64,000 nucleotides of DNA from Lathyrus oleraceus (Eukaryota > Streptophyta > Magnoliopsida > Fabales > Fabaceae). Under the pieces are notes generated by a model, which saw only the letters and a program-made list of their open reading frames with translations, had not been told where the DNA came from and ran no database searches. The position numbers were made by a program, and so were the translations under genes. Shown here in pieces: positions 19,487 through 33,255 of the stretch. The stretch lies in the NCBI RefSeq assembly GCF_024323335.1, contig NC_066580.1:440219351-440283350 (forward strand), read 5' to 3'. Position 1 is the first letter of the stretch. Every line of letters starts with the position of its first letter.

Positions 19487-22400
19487 TGTCGCATTACGTG
19501 AAAAACCGGCGGGAAAACGAAACAACAGAGCCGCTACCGTGCGTTATTTATCCCAAAGGAGGGAAAGGAAACGCTCGAAGTAAACCTGGAAAAGACATGG
19601 TCTCGCGACCAGAGATTGATGGGATCGGGAGTCGGTTATGCCAAGGGAAGGTATTAGCACCCCTACGCATCCCTCGTACTCGATGGGATCCACGCACAAA
19701 AGAATAGAAGAAAGGTTGCTAAAGACTGCTCACAAACTGCACACAAGGCTGGAAGGAAACACAGAAAGACAAGAGAAACTAACTCGGCAGGATATCGCAT
19801 CCTGGGCCTACGTAGTCTGTCAGGCACAGACATCAGAGTCGACGTAGTTCGGGACAAGGGAAACGTGCTCGCTAGGATGTCGCATCCTATGCATACGTAT
19901 CTTCTCTAACCGGAGAAGAATCAGAGCACTCGTAGCTCGGCTAACGCACGCCAAACAAAACCACACAGGAAACCGACTGCCAATCGCTGGACTTACGTCA
20001 GACTCCACACAAACAGGCAAACAGGGAAACCGAATGCCAATCGCTGGACTTACATCAGACTCCGAACCGACAAACACACACACAGGAAACCAACTGCCAA
20101 TCGCTGGACTTACGTCAGACTCCTAATGCACACAAAGGGGTTGAAAAAGAAAAGGGCGCCCGGAGAGATCAGCTCATCTCCTGCCTATGTACCTCATCTG
20201 GTATGAGGATCAGGGCGACGTAGTTCCCCTACACAGGGAAAGAACTTCTAACCTAACCAGAAACAAAGGGAGACACAAACTACTAGGGAGACTACGACTC
20301 GAGCCTAGAAGTTGTCATGCATACGATCCCTATGTTAAGGTTTCTATCTAACTTGCACAGGAAGCAAGCTATCCTAAACAGCACAGGCAAACACATACAA
20401 GCATAAATAAGCAAGCACACACACTATATGCAAACAATTAGGCTCATACAAGGTTAGGCTGTAAAACACAAGCCAACTGGAATGGGGTGTGGTTAGCTCT
20501 TAACCCTAACATTGAGAGTCAGGGTGAAGCAGATGAAATGGGAAGTGAGGGTAAGACCTCACAGCTCTTATCCCTGGCCTGGGAGAGCTTCAGACAAATG
20601 AAAGTGAAGGAGTTCAGAATGTAGGAACTCTTCTCCACATGACTGACACAACATGATCTTGGGTTTTTATTCACAATGCATCAACACATGGTGTGTGAGC
20701 AAAGTGAATGACACAACTGAATAGCAGGGGATGGATTGCACATCCCTTTTATCTGCCAATTGCCTCTTAAGAGGTCTTTACCTGCTTGGCACAAAAGTAA
20801 ACATTCACAAGCATTGCCTCTTAAGGAGGGCTTCAGACAGGTGCCTGCCCACATAACAGGACAGGTCTTCCAGACTACATGAAGTCAAAGGAAATATACC
20901 TCAGTGGTTAAGCAACCAAGCAAAGCAAAACAAGTTCAAAAGAACTCAAAGCAACTTAGGTACCTGTGAAAAATCTAAACTAATCAGTTCAACTGTACAG
21001 ACAAACATTCAACAAGCAATATCAAACAGACAGACAATGTTCACAATGTGCAAACCACAAGGCCAACTCAAATGAATTAACATCAACCTACAAAACACAC
21101 AAATGTTAGTAGTCAAGAGCAATCATCAATGCTCAAATGAGGAAGCATCATCAACTATGGACTTGGAAGTTTAAACCTGAAATCAAAGCCCACATGTAAG
21201 CCACAAACCACTAGGTCAAAGCCTAGGGTCAAAAGAAGGTCAAAACTCCAAAACAGAACATGAAATTTAACACGAATCATCTTCATCCAATCAAGAACAC
21301 ATCTCAAAAAGTCCCACATCAAAATCATTAACCAAATTCATTTCATGAACAAAACATGGCAAGGCATGCAAATGGTAATCACATTGAGACATCAGAAGAA
21401 ACAAATGCACATCAAATCAAAAATGACTCAAAAAATCTTGGCAAAATTCATGAGTAAACAGGACATATGACATGACCATCACACAAAAAATTAGAGGCAT
21501 TGGACATCATTTGGCATGGCAATCACTTAGCATAATCAAGACAATCACATGTGTGACACAAATTGTCACACCAAGTTAGCATGAGCATAAAACAGAGATG
21601 GATCATGGGAAAAATCTCAAACCAAAGCCAAAATATCACTCAACATGTCTAGAAATCACACACAAAATTTCAGAAGCATTGGATCATTTTTGAGCATTTT
21701 ATGATGAATGGAACAAGGCAGGGTCAAACATGTATACATGTGCAATCATCCTAGGGCAAATCATTTTTTAAGCCAGGCACAATTTGCAAACTAATGATCA
21801 TAAAAAAAGTAGGCATGATAAGGATCATAATGCAAAAAATTGGAGATCATTTGGATTAATTTTCAATTTTAAATGATTTTTTGAAGTTTGGAGAAATTTT
21901 GAAAATGAAAATGGAACCAAGGTATCAAATGTGGAGGGAAAAGGATAATTGGCAAGGCAATTTGAAAATATGGCTTCGCTCGGATTCGAACCGAGTCCGA
22001 TTTTAAAATATGGCACGCTCACCAAACGACCTCGTTTTGGCCACAAACCCTAAGTGCTGGGAAATTCCATATTTCGTAGCTAATTCATGAATTTTTCGTA
22101 GCTAATCTCAAGCGAAATCCTAGCAGAAACTGGAAGTGCATGAACTTCATACGTGGAAGATGAACATTGCATGGTGTTCATACGCGTTTTTCCAGAAAAA
22201 TCCAAAATGTTCCAGAAATTAACCAAACTAACATCAATCGAAAGGTTATCATGCACACGTTCCAAATCCAACATCAATTTGCTCTAATTCATCACATATT
22301 AAGAGAATCGAAGAAAATAAAGTAGATCTACAAAACTTCAACTAAGCCTAACTCAGTGAATATTGCACCAAATCACTCGAATTTTACATCAGCATCATCA

Positions 22401-23810
22401 CCAAACTATGATCTACACAAATATCACAAAGATTTTGAGAATTATTGAGGTCGAATTCTGACCTTCTTGATGAGCAGAATTAGAAATCGCGTGTTACAAG
22501 CTCAAACAAGTCCTCAGATCTCTTCCAATATGCTTATTGAGATGAATGATGATGAATGTGAGGCTCAAGGATGCACGAAACCAGTTCAATCCTCAACTGC
22601 CATGGATGCTCCAAGCTATGAACATGAACAAGAATGCCACGATTTCCTCTGCTTCCACGTCCAATTCTACTCAACAACACCTCAGGATGATGGATGGATC
22701 AATGAAAAGTGTTCTTGTTTGAAGAATTTTGCAAAAAGTTTGAGAGAAAAATTTGGAGAATTTTGTGATTCTAGATCTGAAATTGCAACTTCTGATTAAA
22801 AACAGTTATGATTAAGTATATATACTCCATACTAATCCTGTTTTAATCATGCTTAGGCTTAATACCAATGTGATTAGCAAGTTGGAAGGTGTTTGTGCAA
22901 AAATGATTTTCTCACTTCATGCACCCCCCATGCACGTGAACAGTGCATACTTCTGGCCCAAAATGCCTTAAAATGAGTCCATGCACATATTAGAATTGGT
23001 TTAGTATGCTTATGATCAATTAAAATGACTTTATGCAATTTTCTTCCAAAAACTTCATGAATAAACCAAAGGCCATGCAAATGAAATTCATGTCAAATAA
23101 TGGTATGCTTGGAAAATACATGTTATAAGGATCAAAATGCAAAAAGAACCACTCATTTTGGAGTTTTGGTTTGAAAGTTATGTCCATTTGAAGTTTAAAA
23201 CACACTTTGCCATGATTGGACCATAACTCCTCAACCACACATGAGAAATTCATGATCTTGGACTTTTTGGAAATGGGAGAGAAAGATCTTCAACTTTCAT
23301 GTTATGCAAAATTTCATTTGAAGCTTTCTTGATGATGTAATCTTGAGTTGAAGTTGGTCTAAAACCTTTCCATTTTTGGAAAGTTCAAATTACAGGTCAC
23401 CTGCTATTTTTGGAAATTCTTGACCTGACTTCAAATTCTTCAATGTTGATGTTTGAAATGTCAAATGAGACTTGTTTGGACATGAATGAAGCCTCTCTAA
23501 CCACTTCCCACCTTCAAATCCACAGTTGGCTTTGTAGTTGACTTCTGTTGACTTTTGTGGGCCTCAGATGATTTGTACATGGACTGATGAGTTCTGAGCT
23601 TTCAACACTTGGCCAAATCACTTCAAAATGATCCTTGGGTCATGTGAACTCATGGGAATCACCCTAGGGCTTTGATCTCATAGACAATGCTCTTGTTGCT
23701 TTGCACAGTTGAATGATGCAATGTAATGGACTATGCAATGTTAATGTGATGTTAATGACCTAAAAATGAAATGTATACACAAATGGGAGGTGCAAATTTG
23801 AGGTGCTACA
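19487..23810 (-). repeat. LTR B1 (Ogre-type, 4324 bp)
   Basis: The minus strand begins TGTAGCACCTCAAATTTGCA at 23810 and ends ATGCGACA at 19487, with a PBS following. It belongs to the same broad family as LTR B2, the solo LTR 40335-45735 and the LTR starting at 61093. Inside, near the U5 side, is a ~58-bp tandem repeat with three copies (about 19966-20123) sharing CAATCGCTGGACTTACGTCA. The conserved GGGAAGGTATTAGCACCCCT lies at about 19644-19663 and a PBS-like motif at 19526-19538. A 110-codon plus-strand frame at 22467-22799 is not conserved in B2 and is not called. Confidence 0.85.
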
Positions 23811-24013
23811 GTGTGCACAGAGAAGCAAATAAAGCTTTGAAGATCAATCACTGAATGATAATAACCACTGTATATCAAAAGTGCACTACAAGTGCAAAAG
23901 TCATACATCAGGCTGATACAAATCAGATACAATTCTCCAGAATCAGAAAGAACATACAAGCAAGTGAATTCTGTCAACAGGCCTGACGGTAATCCAACAT
24001 AAATAAGAAAGGT
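23811..24013 (-). other. Spacer between ORF1 and LTR B1
   Basis: 203 bp after the ORF1 stop. The last bases before the LTR (CTTCTCTGTGCACAC on the minus strand) are not purine rich, so there is no convincing polypurine tract. LTR B1 is therefore either not a regular 3' LTR of this module or the tract has decayed. Confidence 0.5.
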
Positions 24014-25822
24014 CTAGTCTGACGAAGGTCCCACAGAAGGCCCTACATCATCAACCATCCTGGTAAACTTCACGGCGAACCTGAGCTCGGTGTTCTCCTG
24101 CTGCAATCTCCCCACCTCCTTCTGGTGAATCTTCATCTGTCTGAAGTAATGATCCCTCTCAGCAAGATAATGATCTCTCTCGGCAATATAATGATCTCTC
24201 TCAGCAATGATCTTCACGTTCTCTATTTCCTTAATCTTCAGCTTTGCCTCCCACTCGGCGATAAGGGTTCTGACTCTATCGTCCCTCTGACCCCTCACAA
24301 GGATTTGTCTCCTCTTCTCATCTTCAATGACCTTCTAAGCTCTAGCCAACCTCTTCTTGGTGATGCCGTGCTCCCTTGTGGATGACTCTAAAGCTTGGCT
24401 GACCTTGCCATAATAAGCGGTGTCTATCTCAAAGCGCTTCACCATAAGAGCATGTCTCTTATCCTGGTCTTCCATTTTCCCTTTGATTTCCTGATTAGCC
24501 ATTTGGACTCTAGTAACACTCATCTCCAATTCAGTCTTTTCTTCATGCAGCTGATCTCTCTCCCTCTTCATCTCTAGGAACTCTTCCATACCGACAGAAG
24601 AATGAGATTCCTCAATCAACGGGTACCAAGGATCAACCACAGGAAATGGTAGACAAGTGAGCTCCACTCTCTTGCTGAGCCAGTCATCAAACGGAGGAAA
24701 ATACCTGTTATTAGCCCTACCCCAAGAAAAATTGCCTTTCCTTTGAATGTTGCGCCATGCATCAGACACTTGCTTCAACCGTGACTGGTTACCCTCAACC
24801 GGGAAGTACAAAGTTTCCTGAATCTCACTCTTGAGAGGAGGAACCTCCATAGCGAATCCCATTTGTCTCTTAAGAAGCGTCGGGTTATAATTAATGCAAC
24901 CCTGAACTCCTATAAGAGGCACATTGGGAAAACCCCCACAACTGCAAATGAAATCTTGTCCAACCCCACTACTGTGAGTCCAAGCTATGTCTTTGGCTCG
25001 CAAACCCATCAACTTGGTCGCCCAATTTACAGTATGGTCAAGAAGAACAAAAGCACCCCTAGAAGGCAAATATCCCATAAACCATTTGTATAGTAGCTGA
25101 GCACAACATCTGATCAATCCCCCACGCCTCTTCTCGTTCCGATTATGGACCGAGTAATAAACATCCCCAACCAGGGTATGAATAGGATTCTTCTGAACAA
25201 ACAAACGGATGGCATTAATATCCATAAAGTTCTTCTGGTTAGGAAACAGGATGATACCATAGATGCCCACAGCAATCAAAGCACAGACAGCCTTCCAATC
25301 ACCCAAATCAGCATACTCCTTGGCTTTAGCCTCCAAGAAACTTAGATGAAAACCAGGCAACTTCCCCTTCTCTTTCAGACCTCCTTTAGTCACCTCTGGA
25401 CTCAAATAAAGAGCACGGGAGATCCCACTAATATCAGGTTCTTCCTTAATAGCATAGAAAGGAACTTGATTTCTGATCTGAATGCCCAAGATACCAGCAT
25501 AGTCCTCCATCAAAGGCCCCAATAAGTAATCCGGGAAGACGAAACATCTCAAACCAGGGTCATAAAACTGGAGAAGAGTATGGATGGCGCTCATATCCCT
25601 GTCAGTGAGCCTGAAAACCATCTTCAGAATACCCCCATACGTCTCACGGAACATCCCCACATGGTCAGGTGTAATCAATGCTATCATATCCTTTAGCACA
25701 CTGATCTCTGGATCAAAGAAACTGTAGACAACATCGTCCTTCAAACCGGGCCTCATATCCGAGCAAAGAAGTCTCTCAACCAGGATCTCAATCAAGAATG
25801 TCCCCTGCATATGGATAAACAT
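24014..25822 (-). pseudogene. Ogre ORF1 (B-type module), one nonsense codon
   Basis: A 496-codon frame (25822-24335), a TAG stop at 24335-24337, then the same frame open for ~107 more codons to 24014; about 600 residues in all. It is homologous to the ORF1 at 7270-8616: shared features are CFVFPDYLLGP, a GIxLFPNQKNFMDINAI segment and FPNVPLIGVQGCINYNP. The C-terminal quarter is strongly charged and heptad-like, with a triplicated AERDHYI/L unit (about 24150-24205), so a coiled coil is likely. Function is unknown. A start upstream of MFIHMQ cannot be excluded. It is the only ORF in its module. Confidence 0.8.
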
Positions 25823-26777
25823 GAGTTAGATGCGGATAAATGCAAAATGAGAATGATGCTGATGTATGAATGCAATGCACTGTGCCATCCTCCAAGTCAT
25901 CTGAACATCCACTGCACTGAGTTGCGGCCTCTGAACTGATCACAACCATCTGAAGGAATATGTAACCACAAATCCCACTCAGGGTTCCGAAATAAACGAA
26001 ACTGAAGGATACGTCACCATCATCACCAGAGATCCTCTGAACAGATAACCACAAGACCCTCTGAACCAGCCCAAGGAATCCTGAAATAAACGGATCCCCA
26101 CTGATAAATATCACGGACAGAATTCCGGCGTCTCGGAAATAAATATCCATAAATCCGACTTGTAAATAGGACCCAATAGTCACCAACAAAGAGTCACCAT
26201 CAGAACATGCATCTGTAGGAATCAATCCTCCCCTCACAGGTGAATTCTAATCAGGTCATCCTAATGCGGATAATGGTCTCGACAATCGGGCAAAGATACT
26301 CAACGGGTTTGCCCTTTCGGGTGTGCCGTTGCAGCTCTCATAAGATCGTTTAAACCAAAGATCCGGGAAAGAACGGTCACCGAAGTCAATAGCTCAAAAG
26401 AGGTAACTAGACCAAAGTGGAATACTCCACAATGGAAGAGCTCTCTCAGATGAACCTCGTCCGGCTTGTGGTATGTCACGTCGCAACAACATGCCCAACC
26501 AACATTTGAGGAACGTGAGACCACACTAATCCTAGGTGTATACTCGGGCCTGGGTTTTAGCCCCCACTCAGAACACCCACCCCAAATCAGAGGAACCACC
26601 TGTACAGAAGACAGCACAATGATAATATGATGCATGCAAACATTTATGCAAATATATATACAATATAATAATTATAAATGCAATAAATAGAGCAGCACAA
26701 GCAACCTAAACTATCCTAGAGAGCGCTAGGAATGACTCCCTTAGGGAAGATGGACCAGCAAGAGGTCAACTTCTATT
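25823..26777 (-). other. Untranslated leader of the ORF1-only module
   Basis: Homologous to the leader at 18519-19466, for example the shared block around 26260-26350 and 18940-19025. No ORF of coding character. Confidence 0.65.
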
Positions 26778-26795
26778 TCCCCAGCAGAGTCGCCA
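26778..26795 (-). other. Primer binding site, tRNA-Arg type (LTR B2)
   Basis: Same 18-mer as at 9301 and 19467, two bases from the LTR end at 26798. Confidence 0.85.
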
Positions 26796-26797
26796 GC

Positions 26798-29700
26798 TGT
26801 CGCATTACGCGAAAAAACCGGCGGGAAAAAGACTAAACAAACAGAGCCGCCACCGTGCGTTATTCATCCCAAAAGAGGGAAAGGAAACGCTCGAAGTAAA
26901 CCTGGAAAAGACATGGTCTCGCGACCAGAGAGAGATGGGATCGGGAGTCGGTTATGCGAAGGGAAGGTATTAGCACCCCTACGCATCCGCCGTACTCGAC
27001 GGGATCCACGTTCAAAAAGAATAGAAGAAAGGTTGCTAAAAACTGCTCACAAACTGCACAAGGCTGGAAACAAACACAGATAAAAGACGGAAGAAGGTAA
27101 CTCGGCAGGATATCGCATCCTGGGCCTACGTAGTCTGTCAGACACAGACATCAGAGTCGACGTAGTTCGGGGACAGGGGAAACGTGCTCGCTAGGATGTT
27201 GCATCCTATGCATACGTATCTTCTCTAACCAAAGTAAGAATCAGAGCACTCGTAGCTCGGCTAACGCACGCCAAACAAAACCCACACAGGAAACCGACTG
27301 TCAATCGCTGGACTTATGTCAGACTCCACACAAACAGGCAAACATGGAAACCGAATGCCAATCGCTGGACTTACATCAGACTCCGAACCAACAAACACAC
27401 ACACACACACACACAGGAAACCAACTGCCAATCGCTGGACTTACGTCAGACTCCAAACACATACAAGGGGTTGAAAAAGAAAAAGGGCGCCCGAAGAGAT
27501 CAGCTCATCTCCTGCCTACGTACCTCATCTGGTATGAGGATCAGGGCGACGTAGTTCCCCTGAACAGGGAAAGAACTTCTATCCTAACCAGAAACAAAGG
27601 GAGACACAAACTACTAGGGAGACTACGACTCGAGCCTAGAAGTTGTCATGCATACGATCCCTATGTTAAGGTTTCTATCTAACTTGCACAGGGAGCAAGC
27701 TATCCTAAACAGCACAGACAAACACATACAAGCACAAAAAGCAAGCACACACACTATATGCAAACAATTGGGCTCATACAAGGTTAAGCTTTAGTCAAGG
27801 GGTCATGTCGACCTCGACAAACAAGCCAACTGGAAAAGGGTGTGGTTAGCTCTTAACCCTAACATTGAGAGTTAGGGTGAAGCAGATGAAATGGGAAGTG
27901 AGGGTAAAACCTCACAGCTCTTATCCCTGGCCTGGGAGAGCTTCAGACAGATGAAAGTGTGGGAGTTCAGAATGTAGGAACTCTTCTCCACAAAGGACTG
28001 ACACAACATGATCTTGGGTTATTATCCACAATGCATCAACACATGGTGTGTGAGCAAGGTGAATGACACAACTGAATAGCAGGGGATGGATTGCACATCC
28101 CTTTTATCTGCCAATTGCCTCCTAAGAGGTCTTTACCTGCTTGGCACAAAAGTAAACATTCACAAGCATTGCCTCTTAAGGAGGGCTTCAGACAGGTGTC
28201 TGCCCACATAACAGGACAGGTCTTCCAGACTACATGAAGTCAGAAGAATTATACCTCAGTGGTTAAGCAACCAAGCAAAGCAAAGCAAGTTCAAATGAAC
28301 TCTAAGAAACTTAGGTACCTGTGGAAAATCTAAACCAATCAATTCAACTGTACAGACAAACAATCAACAGGCAATAACAAACAGACAGACAATGTTCACA
28401 ATGTGCGAGCCACAAGGCAAACTCAAATGAGTTAGCATCAACCTCTTGATGAACAGAACTGGAAATCGCGTGCTACAAGCTTGGCAATGGCTCAATTCCT
28501 TTCCACAATGCCTATTGAAGTGCTAGATGATGAATTTGAAGCTCAAACACAATTGAATCCAGCTCAAATTGCACTTGCCATGGATGCTTCAAGCTTCTAT
28601 TCTAGCTCAATATGCCACGATTTCTCTTGAATTCTCGTCCAAATCTTCTCAACAATGCCTCATGAACATGAATCAATCACTAGAAAGTGTTCTTGTGTGA
28701 AGAAATTTGGAAAAAGTTTGAGAGAAAATTTTTGAGATTTTTGTGATTCTAGATCTGAAATGATGATAATGATCAAAAACAGTTATGATTAAGTATATAT
28801 ACTTCCTACTAATCATGTTTAAAACCAACTTAAGCCTAATGCAAATGTGATTAGTAAGTTGGAAGGTGTTTGTGCAAAAATGAGTTTTTCACTTCATGCA
28901 CCCCATGCACGTGAACAGTACTCTTTCAAGGCCCAAATCCACTTAAAATGAGTTCATGCAAGGTTTTGAATTGGTTTTGTATGCTCATGATCAACCAAAA
29001 AGATGTTATGCAATTTTCTTCCAAAAACTTCATGAGTGAGCACATGCCTATGCAAATGAAATTCATGTCAAGTAATGGTATGCTTGGAAAGTACATGTTA
29101 TAAGGACAAAAATGCAAAAAGAACCACTCATTTTGGAGTTTTGGTTAAAAAGTTATGTCCATTTGATCTTTGAAACACACTTTGCCATGATTGGACCATA
29201 ACTCCTCAACCACACATGAGAAATTCATGATCTTGGACTTTTTGGAAATGGGAGAGAAAGATCTTTAAGTTTCATGTTGGACAAAATTTCATTTGAAGCT
29301 TTCTTGATGATGGAATCTTGAGTTGAAGTTGGTCCAAAACCTTTCCATTTTTGGAAAGTTTAAATTATAGGTCACTTGCTACTTTGGGAAAGTCTTGATC
29401 TGACCTCAAATTCTTCAATGTTGATGTTTGAAATGTCAAATGAGACTTGTTTGGACATGAATGAGGCATCTCTAACCACTTCCCACCTCCAAATCCACAG
29501 TTGACTTTGCAGTTAACTTGCAGTTGACTTGGTCATGCCCTGTGGACTTTGAGCTTTCAACACTTGATGAAATGGCTCCACCATGAAACCCTAGCTTATA
29601 CAAGCTCAATAAAATCATATGAATATCTCCATCTCAATAAAGACCTCATCTCCTTGAAAAACCCTGACTGATAGAATGCAACTGATTAGGGTTGACCAGA

Positions 29701-30023
29701 GGTCAAAACCCTAATCCCAAGGAATCTGATCAGGAATAATGAACCATGATGATGATGATGTACCATTTCAACCAAGATAATACTCAACCTCCTTGAGGAA
29801 CCAAGAAACCCTAATTGAAGCACAAACCTCAGATGATTAGTGATCAATTTATGAGACCCTCAGGCTTGCATCTCTTAGCCTCTCCATCTTCTGAGAAAGA
29901 CCTAGGAGGATGACTTGCCTATTTCACATGATATGCAAGCATGTAATGCCTAAAGTCCTACAAAATGAAATGCAATATGCTAAGCTAGTCCCAAGAGAGG
30001 AGGGCAAATTTTGAGGTGTTACA
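26798..30023 (-). repeat. LTR B2 (Ogre-type, 3226 bp, internally deleted)
   Basis: The minus strand begins TGTAACACCTCAAAATTTGC at 30023 and ends ATGCGACA at 26798. It is homologous to LTR B1 over its length except for about 1.38 kb missing at about 28443 (B1 21085-22463), with further differences near the U3 start (27780-27830 also differs). It carries the same ~58-bp tandem repeat (about 27288-27455, with a CA microsatellite at 27393-27413), the GGGAAGGTATTAGCACCCCT motif and the U5 PBS-like motif (26841-26854). It is the 5' LTR of the ORF1-only module. Confidence 0.83.
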
Positions 30024-30937
30024 GTGTGTGGTATATTTTAGGAGTTTGTTTGCTTGGATGTGGATATCTTTATTTGATGCCTTGATCTTCATGATGTCTG
30101 ATATTGCTAATTGCTAGATTGATTATTGCTTGATTCAAAGTCCAAAGGAAAAGTGGGTTTTCTATATGACATTCTTGTTTGTTGGATTGCATCCCATTGG
30201 TCAGAACTTTTCAACTCTTAACTTTTAATTTTATGCTTAGGATTAGTCTATTCATCTCCTCTGACTTCTTAAATTTTAAAATCTCTCCCCCCTTTCAAAA
30301 ACTTTCTTTGCTTGTAATTTTAAACTTAGACCTTATTTCAAAAAATAGAAACTTTGGCCTTATGCCAATGAATTTTCAAACTCTTTTTCTTAAATAAAAC
30401 TTGTAAATAAATCTAATCATATTGACTTAAAATTTCAAAAGACAAAAAGAACTAACAACTTCATTTAAACTTTTGGGTCTTTTGTGCCTTTCTTATTAAA
30501 CCTTTTATTAAAAGCAACCCACTCATTTTGAAATTGTTACCACGGACTACGAGGTATTGATCTCTCATTTTTATGTTGGTACGTAGGCACAAGTCCGAAG
30601 GTCTTGTCAAACACAAAATATAATCAATAAATTCTTTTCTCATCCCCACATTTTATTTTTCTCAAACATCATTTATACCAAAAACACATACACACATAAA
30701 AAGGGCTTCCTAGGAGTACCTAGGATACTTTGGGTGCTAACACCTTCCCTCTGTGTAACCATCCCCCTTACCTGTAATCTCTGACATTTTATTAGTTTTG
30801 ATTTGAAAACTTCTTATCTTTGGGTTTTGTTCGTACTTTTCCCTTTTCCTTTGAAAACAATAAAAGCGCGGTAGTGACTCTAGTTTTATTGACGTCAAGT
30901 TTATCCATAGCTTGATGGTCATGAATTTACCGCTACA
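30024..30937 (+). repeat. LTR C remnant (Ogre/Tat-type, plus strand)
   Basis: The right part of a plus-strand LTR ending TTTACCGCTACA at 30937. It has the Ogre-LTR motif GGGTGCTAACACCTTCCC (30738-30755) about 180 bp before its end, and GCGGTAGTGACTCTAG (30868-30883) about 55 bp before its end. The left part is cut off where the minus-strand LTR B2 begins, so the B module probably inserted into this older LTR. No PBS is recognisable after it. Confidence 0.6.
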
Positions 30938-31353
30938 GAAATTACATCCAACTAATCTTTTTTCATCTGAGAAAGGAAGAACTAAATTCAGTTAATTATT
31001 GTATTTTTAAATGGAAGACGAGTGTCCGAAAGGCAAGCTATTACAACTTGTATTTGAATACTCAGGGACTAGGATGTATATTACGTCCAACTAATAATTT
31101 TTCATCTGATTTATTAAGAAAAGAATGTTTGAATAAGAATTGAGTTGAGATCCCTCAAAGATGACAAGTACTCGAAAGATGAGCTTTTATGGTTTGTATC
31201 CAAATACTCAGGGACTAGGATGGATATCATGTCCAACTAATCCTTTTTCATCCGATAAGGAACGAATTATATTTGATTTGAGAGGATGACGAACACTCGA
31301 AAGACAAGCTATTATAGTTTTTATCCAAATGCTTGGGTACTAGGATGTATTAA
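30938..31353 (+). repeat. Degenerate ~125-150 bp tandem repeat
   Basis: About three diverged copies. Shared words are TCGAAAG(A/G)..AAGCT (31027, 31172, 31298), GGGACTAGGATG (31063, 31210, 31336 with one change) and TCCAACTAAT..TTTTTCATC (30948, 31088, 31229). No coding signal. It follows LTR C and could be the 3'-end sequence of an element on the other strand; origin is unresolved. Confidence 0.6.

Positions 31354-33255
<1,902 letters not shown>

Noticed and set aside
22467..22799. 110-codon plus-strand ORF in LTR B1
   Set aside because: Antisense to the LTR, and the matching part of LTR B2 (28444-28760) has stops and indels; no coding conservation.
23811..30028. GTGTG directly right of both LTR B1 (23811-23815) and LTR B2 (30024-30028), as if a target duplication pair
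   Set aside because: For one element the two duplications should lie on opposite outer sides; here both are on the same side. Short simple sequence, probably chance.
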